Source: Ctenosaura bakeri
Taxonomy: Eukaryota > Chordata > Lepidosauria > Squamata > Iguanidae
Direction of reading: 5' to 3'
DNA length: 64,000 nt
Assembly: GCA_948474755.1 (NCBI GenBank)
Contig: CAOLHI010001142.1
Span: forward strand, 364,567 to 428,566
Shown here: positions 36,035 through 46,218 of the stretch, in pieces
How the letters are laid out: the number at the start of each line of letters is the position of its first letter
How positions within the stretch are numbered: position 1 is the stretch's first letter
Program-made: the position numbers and the translations under genes
Notes under the pieces: generated by a model
Told to the model about the DNA's origin: nothing
The model's database searches: none
Seen by the model: only the letters and a program-made list of their open reading frames with translations

Positions 36035-37703
36035 GGCTCTCCTCCTCCCTTTGATGCTTACAATAGCCATGTGAGGTAGATCAGACAAAGAGAGAGTGAT
36101 CTGACCAAGGTTTTCTGGTGTCCTCAGCTCAACAATTGGAAGCTACTTGTCTTATACAGGAGGAGGGGGATTTTAAACAAACAAACCAAAAATACATGGA
36201 GTGGAATAGAACAGCTCTTTCCTCATATCTAGGGTATTTTTTTTTTCTTGATCATTGTAATCTACCAAAAAAAAGGTCATTTTTTAGTGAACCATCCTGA
36301 AGTAAAGCATAAATTATAAGCTCTGGTTGTCAGTAGGTTTCCCACATAAAGGAGGTGGGAGCAACCAGGAAGAGTATTATACCTGAACCTGACCCTAACC
36401 CTAGCCCTGACCACCACCGTAATCCTAAAGCATTTGGATCCTCATTGGGGTCAGACAAATACTGCAAAATTCATCCAGTGAAAGCTTTAATAATCCTGGT
36501 GCATGTGGGTTAATACACAAATACAGTATGGTGGCTAAAACCTACAATGGTCTATGTTTTGGTAACTTCCAGTAGGTTTTATTTCTAACAAAAATTCCTT
36601 ACAGCTTAGGAAAAAGAGTAAAAACAGTCTAGCAGAGGATACAGTTCCTGTTCTTTTATATAGCTAATTTCAGGTTGACTTTGAAGATTATAAGTGAATA
36701 AAAGCATAATGCCATTGACTGGTTTAAAAGGGCTAAGGCAGCAGAGAGAGATGTAAAAGCCTTCTATTAAGAAATTTTCAAAATATTATTCAATGGCTTT
36801 GGCAGCAAAAAAAAAAATTAAAAAATCCCATTAAAAGAGAAACATTTATAACAAAAGAACCACCAGCAGCTTAACATACCAGTATTAACTTCATTAAAGG
36901 AGTTAATTATCAGGATATATGATATTCAATTTTTTGCTGCTACTGCTAATAAATAAAACCATCTGAGACAAAGATTCTTTAACAAAGAGATTTTTGGCAT
37001 TGTAAGAAATTCATACTTGATAGTTTTTTAAAAAGTAGTTTATAGGTCTAATTATGGTCCAAAGTTGCTGAAGTTTAAGAAAAATGAAGCAAGTTCTAAC
37101 TTGCAGTTATTGCTTAATAGCATGGGTCCTGTAGCTTAAATTGTAGTTAATATTGTAGGAAAACTCTTTCCCCCTACCCCAAAAATTGAAGGGGGAAATG
37201 TTGCACTAACCAGTAACATCACTAGAAGAGTGCTTTTGATTTATCTTCCTTCTAATCTTGAAAAAGATTGATATTTGAAAAATGATTTTCAAAGTTTCCT
37301 GGGCATACATATCTCAAAAAAGTGGGATGATAATTTGCATTAGAAAAAGAGGAAAGAGGGTGGCATCTCCATGTGCCTTAAAGTCAATCAAAATACCCTC
37401 ACCCACCAGTCGATTCTCCATTTAGTGCATGTTCCTAGACTTGTGCCGTAAATTGACATTGATGTAAATAGGAGGAGCCAGACCCATAAGGAATCATTGG
37501 AGAACAGGGATTTGTTTTACCACAATTTCAGTGGTTTTACGTAAACCATCACCAATTTTAAAGCATAAAACATCACAGTTTACCTTTTCCAAGCTAGAGT
37601 AAAGTGCAGATGCTCTCCAGAGGTACCACGAGAGGCAACAATTGCTGATCCCAAGAGGATTTAGCTGGAATGTGCTGGTTTGCCATTAGATGACAATTCC
37701 TTG
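36035..37703. other. Unique AT-rich DNA
   Basis: No exon or repeat family is recognised. A poly-A run lies near 36804-36815, and two CCCTAA-like units occur at about 36391-36410. Confidence 0.45.
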
Positions 37704-37905
37704 GGCCTTTCTGCACTACACTGTTATAGTGTTATTATTCTACTATCAACCTCCTGTGGGATTCTGGGGCTTGTAGTTTACTGAGACCAAAGAGCTCCCT
37801 GGCTGAGAATTCTAAATGCCCTTCCCTAAACTACAAACCCTAGGATTTCATAGGATGTTGAAAGTGGAATGATAGCATTATAATAATGTAGTGTGGAAAA
37901 GCTCC
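37704..37905. mobile_element. Harbinger-like MITE, full-length form
   Basis: Left ggcctttctgcactac and right gtagtgtggaaaagctcc pair imperfectly. A TTG direct repeat flanks it (37701-37703 and 37906-37908). Core order matches the copies at 7.9 and 9.8 kb. Confidence 0.85.
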
Positions 37906-38714
37906 TTGTCAGAGGAGCAACTGGTACAAACTAAACCCAGTGTCCTTCTCCTACACCTATCTCTATCAGGCTTCCCAAGTGAAAAAACCACATCAGGGGA
38001 GAGAGCGTCTTGTGCGCAAGTGTAGAGGGCACAACAGAAAGAGAGTGGCATATCTCCTGTTGTGCCTTCTCCAGCAGACTGCAGTTGCTCAAACCCCAAC
38101 TAAGCAAGCAGAGGAAACCCCTTTCAGCCACAACAAAATTCCAAGATTCCAGTCTCTTCCTCTTTTCTTCCAGCAGTGCCAAGACTGCAGCTACTTCCTC
38201 CCTCTCCTCATTCTGCCAGCCTGGGCTGGTAAAAGAAAACCAGTCCAGTCACGTTTTCTTATCACTCAAAACTACTATTCAAAATGTTCTTATGGCTCAA
38301 AACTCCAAACAGTCATGATAACTGCACAGGAATGCTGGGAGAGCTTTGCATGGTGAGCATGCTTTCATCCATCTATCTATCTATCCATTCATTTATTCTT
38401 TTTTGGAGAAACAGTGTAACTTTGAAATGTTGCAAACTGGGCAAAGAAAACTGAGATTCACCTTATGCATTTCACTAAAATGCATAAAGAAATACTGATT
38501 TTTTTAAAAAAATAAGCTAGTATATAAATCATACTAACAACCTGAACACAATGTATTTGCAAACAAATACATACTGATCTCTTATATTGTCCCCACACAC
38601 ACTAACCATGGAATTGGGTTGTCTATTGTTAATAATGAAAAATAGACACAAAAATATCTTGTATGTTATTCATAGTCCCAGCCAAGGTCAGCCATAGTTT
38701 TCAATAGAGGTAAT
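37906..38714. other. Unique DNA with a short (ATCT)n run
   Basis: The overlapping frames at 37.9-38.35 kb on both strands carry no known domain. An imperfect ATCT run lies at 38368-38385. Confidence 0.4.
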
Positions 38715-38905
38715 CTTTTTCAAGAGAGCCAGCATGGGGTAGAGGTTTGAGCATTGGACCATGATCATGGAGATGAGGACTTGGCTATGGAAACCCACTG
38801 GATGACCTTGGGTGGGTCACAAACTCTCAGCTCCAGTAAATCCTGTGAGAGGTGCACCTTAGGGTGCTGTAAGTCAGAAACAAAGGCACACAGCATCATC
38901 AACAA
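38715..38905 (+). mobile_element. tRNA-derived SINE (Sauria type)
   Basis: The head has an A-box-like segment (agcatggggtagaggtttga). The body has 'ggaaacccactggatgacct' and the tail 'gtaagtcagaaacaaaggca' then cacagcatcatcaacaac, which is BovB-like. It is a plus-strand counterpart of the copy at 2.8 kb. Confidence 0.75.
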
Positions 38906-39089
38906 CGATCTTTTGCAAAACAATAAGGAACATCACATTTCTGAATCTTGTCTGCAAACAAGAATCCAACCCTCTATTGTGCTGAACCAACTTCTTAAAA
39001 CTTGAAGGACTTACAACTTTTTATTTACAGGTTACTTTGACTGGTGCTGTGCGTTATAACTACAACGCAAAAGGCAAATCCCATGTTGG

Positions 39090-39712
39090 GCATAATTGTA
39101 AAAAAGAACTGAAAACAAGAACTGCTGACATCCTGCTGCCCTGTAGTATAACCACACTCAAGATACTGTGTTCAGTTCTGGTCATTGACCCCCAAAGTAA
39201 TGATGGTAGAGCTAGAAATGGGCAAATTTTTCCTTCAGTAAAAAAATGTTATAATGTTTGCCGTCATTTAGCTTAGAACAAAAAGGTAAGGGACATATGC
39301 AAGAGATGTATAAAATTATGCACAGAGCAGTCTAAAGGGCCAAGGAGAAAACTTCTTAGTTTATTATAATCTTAATTCCAGAATTATTCCACTGAAGCTA
39401 AATGGCATGAGATTCAGGACAGATAAAAAGTGGCCCTTCTTTGCATAGCATGACCAAACTACCACACGATGTGATGAATGCAACTAATCTGGACAATTTG
39501 ACAAATTCCTAGAGAATGGGGATAACAGTCCTCCACAACAATAGGCAGCACAACTTTCAAAAATAGTTGCTTAGAGCATGAGCAGGAGGGTGCTATTGCA
39601 CCCACATCCTCTTTGTGGACTTCCCACAGAAATTGAGTTGGCTAGTGTTGAAACAGGACACCAGACTAGATAGGCATTTGGTCTGATCAAGCAAGAATCT
39701 TCAAATAATCCA
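39090..39712 (+). mobile_element. L3/CR1-type LINE 3' part
   Basis: Collinear blocks include 'actgtgttcagttctggtca', 'gtataaaattatgcacagag', 'tcaggacagataaaaagtgg' and a final 'ggacaccagactagatagg' with 'tggtctgatcaagca'. This is the order of the L3-like CR1 group, distinct from the ATTCTATG-ended copies. It has many stops and is dead. Confidence 0.7.
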
Positions 39713-40654
39713 TCCTTGTGTGTTTTGCAACCTGTTGTCCCATTATTTCACTTTTGCAAATGATTTGTTATTCTTTTGTATTTTTTTAAACATGCATAAT
39801 CTTCCTTTCCTCCAAGAACTACAAAGTCCTCCTTGCCATTTTCATGTACACAATTGCCCTTGTGGCAGGTTAGGTTGAAGATGATAACTAAAACAACATC
39901 ACCCAGTAAGTTTTGTGACTGAATGGCGGTTTCTACCCAGGTCTCCAGCCTCCAGTGCCACCTTATGGCCAGAGGTGAGCATCTTATGATCCTTCAGACG
40001 TTAATGGACTACAACTGCCATGATTCCTCAGCATTAACTATACTGTCTATTGCTGCTGAGAGGTACAGTCCAACAACTTCTGGAAGACTATAGTTTGCCC
40101 TGGTAGAGGGCCTCCATTTTACCAATTAAACCATGCTGCCTAGGAAGCAACAGATAAATTTGGTTTGGGCCATTATTTTTTTGTGACTACACAAATAATT
40201 TCCTCCACTAGCAGGATCCCCAGCTAACCAGGAGATTTATGCAAGCCAGAAATTACCCTGAAAGGAAATGTTATAATATACCAGAGGAGAAAAGCATCCA
40301 GAGCAAACCCTGGACTTTCTTTACATAGCCACCAGCAACATCAGGATATAAGATGATATTGAACTATTTAAAAGATCGACAGTTTCAGTGTTGTAACCAG
40401 CACTATCTGAACCAAACATCTGTGGTTCAGAAAGCAGGAAAAGAGTGAAGGTTGGGCTGATCTGAAGCAATACCAGTTTGGCAGGTAGTTAACAATACCA
40501 ATGATACCTTGGAATTTCAGTCTAGACCCTTACAATTCCATTTTGGTATTTCATGTATAATTTTCATCATGTCTACTTTGCTCGACCTAATGTGAGTGTC
40601 ACCCGTATGTCGATAGGATTTCTACTGTAATCCAGTAATAATTAACTGGATTGA
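39713..40654. other. Mostly unique DNA with a worn MITE
   Basis: 39988-40092 is a 'gactacaactgccatgattc ... agtccaacaacttctgga' MITE relic. 39900-39985 may be a SINE fragment. Nothing coding is seen. Confidence 0.4.
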
Positions 40655-40765
40655 CTGTTAACAGTGTTATCACATGTCTCTTTGTAGCAGCTGTCCTTAG
40701 CTACAAGAGCAGCAGAAAGCCATTAATCTTTGAGTCATTTTATCAGCTAATTACACAAAGATACA
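40655..40765. other. Candidate conserved non-coding block
   Basis: It contains several homeodomain-type TAAT motifs and no repeat signature. The motif density is only suggestive; AT-rich DNA produces such motifs by chance. Confidence 0.2.
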
Positions 40766-41870
40766 GAAGTAGTACTAAACTCTTGACCCAGATCCTTGTA
40801 TGTGGAGAATATAGTAACCTAGTACATTAAAAATGACATTCTTCTTCTTCTATCATCTTTCTTAGCTGATGATGTTCCAAGCTGGTTCTAATTATGTGTT
40901 GTAGCATCAGATGCTTTCGGCAACACAAATCAATTGGTGCCGTGGGAATGGAATTCTTTAAACGAAAAGAACATTTAGCTTACAAGCTTTTCGGCCCATA
41001 ACAAATGTTCTGTGCAAACATGCAAAACCCAACAGTGTGATTAAGAGTATACATATCAGGCTCTGAGAGATTCAGGTTCAAGTTTCCATTCATGTATGAA
41101 ACTCCTGAGGTGACTTTGAGCCAGTCACTTTTTCTCAGCCTTATTTACTTCACAGGGTTGTTGTAAGGATACAGTAAGGAAGAGGAGGGTCATGTACTTT
41201 GCTCTGAGCTCACTGGACAGACATGAGATATAAATGTAACTAACTAAATAAGGAAAGCATGAAGGCATATATGTACCTGAGACATCATTCTCTGTAAATT
41301 GTGTATAGATGACCCAAAATAATTTGCTGCTAGTGGCAAGGACAAGATGTTTTTAAAGTTTTCTAACTTTTTTGAAGTTACCTTGTGTCCCACTCTTGGA
41401 GAAAAGATGGTTTATAAATGCAATAAACAAACAAACAAACAAACCTCAGTTGGCACCCTTTCTGTTTCACATTGAGAAGCTGATAATTGGAACATCCTTC
41501 AAGAATCACTATAGAACAGTGTCCTCCACCACATCTGACAGGAGCATTTTAATTTGAGTATGTGTGCAGAGGAGCTTTAGGGCATATATATCTTGTCTTT
41601 TCTGCCATTTTCTGTTTCTACTGCCCAGTAATTGCTATGGGAAGTGGCTGCTGCACTCTGTTTAATGGTAGAATCATCCTTGTGTTCAGGAAAACCAGGA
41701 TTGTCTTATCTGTTTACTATACTATTTTACCTTGAGACAAAGACATCTAAATAAAAGACTCTGTCCTAAATCCTAACTCCAACTAGACTAGGCCACTCAA
41801 TCAACAGAAATCTGGTAACTCTACATAGATGCAAGTTCCACTGAATCAACGGGTCTACTGTAGTTGAAAC
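40766..41870. other. Mostly unique DNA with SINE relic
   Basis: 41080-41255 matches the back half of a MIR/tRNA-type SINE (gagccagtcactttttctca, then cttcacagggttgttgtaag). 41427-41448 is a short (AAAC)n run. No exon recognised. Confidence 0.45.
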
Positions 41871-41873
41871 TAA

Positions 41874-42301
41874 GGCCCTTTCTGAACCTTACCTAGTTCC
41901 AAAGCCATTGCATGGGGATCCAGTGAAAGCCTCTCCTGGGAGGGAGCACTTCTGTCATGCTCCCCTCTGCACCGGCTACCTGCTGGATGGGAGGAAGCGC
42001 AATGGCTCCACCCCTCCCTTCTGCAGCACATCACAGCAGTTTCCCAGCCTGCGCTGGGGGAGGGATAGCAGTCATCACACTTCCTGATGTTCCACATGAT
42101 AGGTAAGAGTGGGAGGAAAGTGGGAGGACTGCTCAATCACATGTCATTCTTGGGAGAAACCCAACAATGATTTAATCCACAATTGCGACAGGTTGCCGTG
42201 GGATCATCACAGGATCGTGACAACATCATGCAGAACTGTTGTCGCGATCCTTTGGCAATCTCGCAGCCATTGCAGGTTGAGGGTGGTGTGCGAAAAAGGC
42301 C
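41874..42301. mobile_element. GC-rich Harbinger-like MITE, copy A of a side-by-side pair
   Basis: Left ggccctttctgaac and right gtgcgaaaaaggcc pair as imperfect inverted repeats. A perfect TAA direct repeat flanks it (41871-41873 and 42302-42304). The 428-bp interior is GC-richer than its surroundings. A similar, not identical, element starts about 15 bp further on. Confidence 0.8.
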
Positions 42302-42316
42302 TAACAATAAGATTAT

Positions 42317-42716
42317 GGCCATTCTGTAGGTTACCTTATCCCATAGTCTTCTGTGCCTCTGCTGGGATGGGAGAGTATCCCCAACACTCCCCTCCACACC
42401 CAACTGGCTCCCCATGGAAGGGAGTGCAATGGGCATGCCTCTTCCTTCTGCAGCGCAGCCAGGAACCTTCCCATGCTGCACCAGGGCAGGAAGTGCCTAC
42501 ATCATGCTTCCGAGCATTCCACAGGGCAGGTAAGTATGGGAACGTTGCATGATTGGGGGTCATTGACAAGGAAAACCTGTCAATCATTTACCCTGCTATC
42601 ACGCTAGTTGGCAACAGTGAGGGACAGGACCACGACAACATCTTGTGGAAGCATTGTCGTGCTCCCACTCCTCTCCCATCTCCATGCTGGGATGAGAGCC
42701 TCCTGTGGAAAGGGCC
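42317..42716. mobile_element. GC-rich Harbinger-like MITE, copy B of the pair
   Basis: Left ggccattctgtagg and right tcctgtggaaagggcc pair weakly. TTA occurs at the right edge and one base off at the left edge. Interior blocks shared with copy A in the same orientation include 'ctcctgggagg/tcccctccacacc' type C-rich segments and a 'tcgtgacaacatcatg / cacgacaacatcttgtgg' segment. Confidence 0.7.
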
Positions 42717-42764
42717 TTAGATTTCAGAGTGTGTCAATATATAGCAGTTTGCTATATATAGCAA

Positions 42765-42998
42765 GATATAGCAGTTTTCTACCACTTTAATTGCTGCACC
42801 ACCATCCAACAGAATCCTGGGATCTATACTTTCTAAAATAGTTAGAATTATCTGCTTCAGTCCCTTCTGTTGAACTATAGTACTAAAGATCCCTGGCAGA
42901 GAATTCTCAGCATCCCACCAAACTACAAATCCCAGAATTCCACAGGATGCAGCTATGACAGTTAAAGTGGTATCAAACTGCTCTAGCTGTATACAGTG
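42765..42998. mobile_element. 'gttaaagtggtatcaaac' MITE
   Basis: Left 'agcagttttctaccacttta' mirrors right 'taaagtggtatcaaactgct'. The core cctgggatct / aactacaaatcccagaattcc is fold-back. Related in design to the copies at 24.6-25.0 and 57.9 kb. Confidence 0.7.
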
Positions 42999-43879
42999 TG
43001 TGTACACTTCAACAACATTATTCACAAATGGAAGCTTCTGTTCTTTTATCTTTACAACAAGAAATCACATTCTGAGCAGGCAACTTGAGTAACTCAAGTA
43101 GGAATAGTGGCTGTGATGAAGATTTTGGATCTAACTGAACTGACCACAGATGGAAAGAGGTGAAGTAGGAGGCAGGTGAAACATGACTTCATCCCACAGA
43201 GTTGTAGGCTAAGCTTTGGAAAAGACAGATAGGAAGAAAGAGAAAAGGAAAAAAGGAGGCCTAGCACTGAGGGAGGGAGAAGCAAAGGTAAGCAAGCGAG
43301 TAGAGGAAAGGAGATTGGTAGCAGACATGGGACAGACCCAGAACCAAATCAAACATTCTGCTGCCTGAAGGGCCCAGCTTTTCCAATGCAAAGTCAGCCA
43401 AGTTACTTTAGCTCAGAAGGCAGGGAAATCATACAAGCATCTCTCCTCAGCTAGTACAAATAGAATGATCACAAAGTAAGTAAGTAACAGCTTTCTATCC
43501 TTTCACATTCCCTCTGTTGCTTGAAGTGGCTGCCTCCCTCTGCCTACTGGAAGAGCTGACCCCATGCCCTGAAGAGAAAGCCAGAGCAGACTCTGTGGCT
43601 CTTGAGGGAAAAAAACATATGGAATACAGAAAAGCTAGAAAAGAGAATGAGTGCAAAATGGCCAGGAGCTGCAGAAGTGATAAGAGCTGACTTCTGTTTT
43701 GAAACCAGCCAAATAGGTGGCTAAATATCAGCTCATCCATTGTCAAGCTGTGTCACTTAAACATGCCTTTAACTCCTAATTCTGTGTCATTTGTTCTCTA
43801 TATTAATGAAATGAAACTAATTAACAGTGTAAGTTGACCAAAGGTACTACAAGCACCCAACCCACCTGTTCCTCTAGGC
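42999..43879. other. Unique DNA
   Basis: No exon recognised; AG-rich patch at 43215-43310 opens spurious minus-strand frames. Confidence 0.45.
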
Positions 43880-43982
43880 CAGTGGTTCTCAATCTTCCTA
43901 ATGCCGCGATCCTTTAATACAGTTCCTCATGTTGTGGTGACCCCCAACCATAAAATTATTTATTTATTATTTATAATGCCTC

Positions 43983-44653
43983 TGTCAGGACCCTGGCACT
44001 CCAGGACTCAAGCTCTGAGTCTGAACCAGAGGACTTCAGAGTCATGGAGCCTGCTGCACCAGCAGAGCCCACCCCAGAGGCTGCCATGGAGTCTGCTGCA
44101 CAGCCCACCCCAGAGGCTGCCCTGGACACAGAGCCCTTGGCCTCAGTAGCCCCAGCAGTGGAGCCAGAGGCTGCCTTAGACCCAGAGATTCAAGAGCAGG
44201 TGCCTACTTACCAGCAGCATTGGGAGCAAAAGAGTGTTCTCAGAAGGTCAGAGCGTTTAAATAGGAAACACCAAGCAATCAAGCTCCAGCTGAGATAGCA
44301 CCTGGGTGAGGGCCTGCTTAATAAAAGCACTCACTCAGCCTTGGGTCTTTGTCAGTTGACAACTGTCCATTTTGGGTGTGTCTGCTGGGCTATTGGGGAC
44401 TGTTGCCTTGCTTCCTGAAATGCTGCCTGACCGGCTGAGGAACAAACTGTGTGGTATGTGGACTCTGTTTGCTGTTTTGCCTGGCTGTGACATAACAGCC
44501 AGGGAATATCTTGCTGCAAAAGGCTCTTTAGTTTACTGTTGCCTTATCTACCCACTGCTGAAGTAAAGCCCTTTGATTTATTGCCTGTCTGCCTTATCTG
44601 GGAAAAGACCTATTAGCTGGCTCTTTGCTGCCTGCTATGCCTTGGTGTTGACA
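43983..44653 (+). mobile_element. Solo LTR (Gypsy-like) nested in the SPIN-like element
   Basis: It starts TGTCAGGA and ends GTTGACA, with a perfect 5-bp direct repeat GCCTC on both sides (43978-43982 and 44654-44658). A plus-strand frame runs from its first bases through 44298: acidic, with E-P-A-rich repeats and a basic end (RRSERLNRK). This resembles the C-terminal tail of a Gypsy polyprotein running into the LTR, which is an inference. AATAAA lies at 44320-44325 and could serve as poly(A) signal. The internal retrotransposon is gone. Confidence 0.8.
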
Positions 44654-44658
44654 GCCTC

Positions 44659-45120
44659 CCCCCTGGCAAAGGCTGCGTTGCTGGCCAGGAATGGGGGGGC
44701 AGTCAGGGAGGGAAAGAGGAGCCATGCGTCTCCCCTGGGAAAAAACTCTGAGAACCCCCCTGGGCTCTGCTTCTGCTTTGCTCTTGTTTCTGCTGGGGGG
44801 GCAGTGTGGGAAAAGTTTCCAGAGTGTCAACCCTGGCCAGGGGGGAGGAATGCCATTGCCTTTGTCTTTTGCATTGGGTGCAGCTCACTCCCCCTGGAAA
44901 GTGCTGCCTTGTGGTCCCCTGGCCCTTCTGCAGCGCCCCCCTCCGTGGTGAGTGGGGCAGGGGCCGTGGCAAGGAGGGGGCCTGCCCTCTGTGCTGCTGT
45001 CCCCCCAAGCTGACCCGTCAGATGGGAGGTTCTCCCCGTAGTGGAGAAGGGGAGTGATTTCAGTCCTTTCTGAACAGGGGGCAGGAGGATGCGAGCGCGT
45101 GGCTCGTGCTTGTGCACCAC
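44659..45120. other. GC-rich segment of unknown origin inside the SPIN-like element
   Basis: About 460 bases rich in G-runs, C-runs and CTCCCC-type motifs, much more GC-rich than both sides. Overlapping frames on both strands have no recognised domain. It may be original interior of this SPIN subfamily or captured host DNA. Confidence 0.4.
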
Positions 45121-45412
45121 CGAGGAGGGAATGGAGCTTAAGACCATCAGAAATATGTATTTTCCGATGGTCTTAGGCAACCCCTGTGAAAGGGTCATTT
45201 GATCCCCAAAGGGGTCACAACCCACAGGTTGAGAACCGCTGCTCTAGTAGCTCTGGAACTCCAGAAAATATAGACCTCATCTTTCAGAGGCAATGCTGCC
45301 CTCTCAGGAACAGGACATACACCCAGAGGCAGATCTAAGGTGGGGCAACTGGGGTGCATGCCCTAGGCACCACTCCTGGTGGGGGAGCAAGTCCCCCATG
45401 CCCGCTGGCTGC

Positions 45413-45585
45413 CCCTGTGCCCTTCCGTGCCCACCTGCCACCTCCCCGCGCACCTTTGCGCCCATCTGCCACCTTCCTGCACCTTTCCACACCCGCCCGC
45501 CACCTCCCTGTGCCCTTCTGCACCCGCCCATCACCCTTCCATGCACTTCTGTGCCTGCCCGCCACCCCTCTGTGCCCTTCTGTGC
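45413..45585. repeat. 31-bp C-rich minisatellite, about 5.6 units
   Basis: The unit is about ccctgtgcccttccgtgccc followed by acctgccacct, repeated with many C/T changes. The pro/cys-rich frames over it come from the repeat. The sequence just before it (45307-45400) resembles the left half of the hAT MITE at 59.5 kb (cagaggcagatctaaggtg). Confidence 0.85.
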
Positions 45586-45871
45586 TTTAAAAAAATGCAA
45601 TCGTAAATCGTAAGTGATTTTTAAAAATGCAATCCTAATACAATCCTTCCTAACTTAAGATTAAGCACAAGTGGAGTAAACCTTATTGAGTGCAATGGAA
45701 TTCACTGTTGAGAAGGCATGGTCAGGTCAGTGCTGCTCATTTGTGCCTTTCATGATTGTTCAACAGATTACATTTTTGGATAACAATAACACAGCGGTTT
45801 AGAAAAACAAAACAAAACACAAAGAAAACTGAATATATTAAAGACCTATGAGAGTTTTTGAACAGATCTAA

Positions 45872-46073
45872 GGCCATTTCCACCCTACACTGTTATAATA
45901 CTAGTATTTCACTTTCAACATCCTGTGGAATTCTGGGGTTTGTAGTTTACTGAGGCCGAAGAGTTTTCTGGCTGAGAATTCTAAAGGTCCCTCCATAAAC
46001 TGCAAACCCCAGGATTCCATAAGATGTGGAAAGTGGAACAACAGCATTGTAACAGGGTAGTGCGGAAATGGCC
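45872..46073. mobile_element. Harbinger-like MITE, full-length, best-preserved target site
   Basis: Ends ggccatttccaccctac and gtagtgcggaaatggcc are inverted repeats. A perfect TAA direct repeat flanks it (45869-45871 and 46074-46076), the preferred target of PIF/Harbinger elements. Confidence 0.9.
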
Positions 46074-46218
46074 TAACTTTTGTAGTTACACCAACATGGC
46101 CTGCAGCTGAGCACTGCCATTCTGGGTTCCTCTTATTAATGGGGAAAACAGAAATCATGCTAGTCATACCCAAAAGCATTCCGTACCTTTGGATAAAAAG
46201 TGAAATGTTCAAAACCTG

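Larger units (their letters stand above)
43880..45241. mobile_element. SPIN-like hAT transposon, split by a solo LTR
   Basis: The left end 'cagtggttctcaatcttcct' and the right end 'cacaggttgagaaccgctg' are the ends of SPIN ('space invader') hAT elements. An 8-bp flank (ctctaggc at 43872-43879; ctctagta at 45242-45249) agrees at six of eight positions, as expected for an older hAT insertion. The left interior (aatacagttcctcatgttgt) and the right interior hairpin (taagaccatcagaaatatgt / ccgatggtcttagg) also fit. No transposase frame is present. Confidence 0.75.

Noticed and set aside
36386..36415. Interstitial telomere repeat (CCCTAA)n
   Set aside because: Only about two degenerate units are present, which is within chance and too short for a telomeric remnant.
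44573..45613. Cluster of overlapping frames on both strands (44.57-45.6 kb)
   Set aside because: These come from GC-rich transposon interior and a C-rich 31-bp minisatellite; no frame has a recognised domain.
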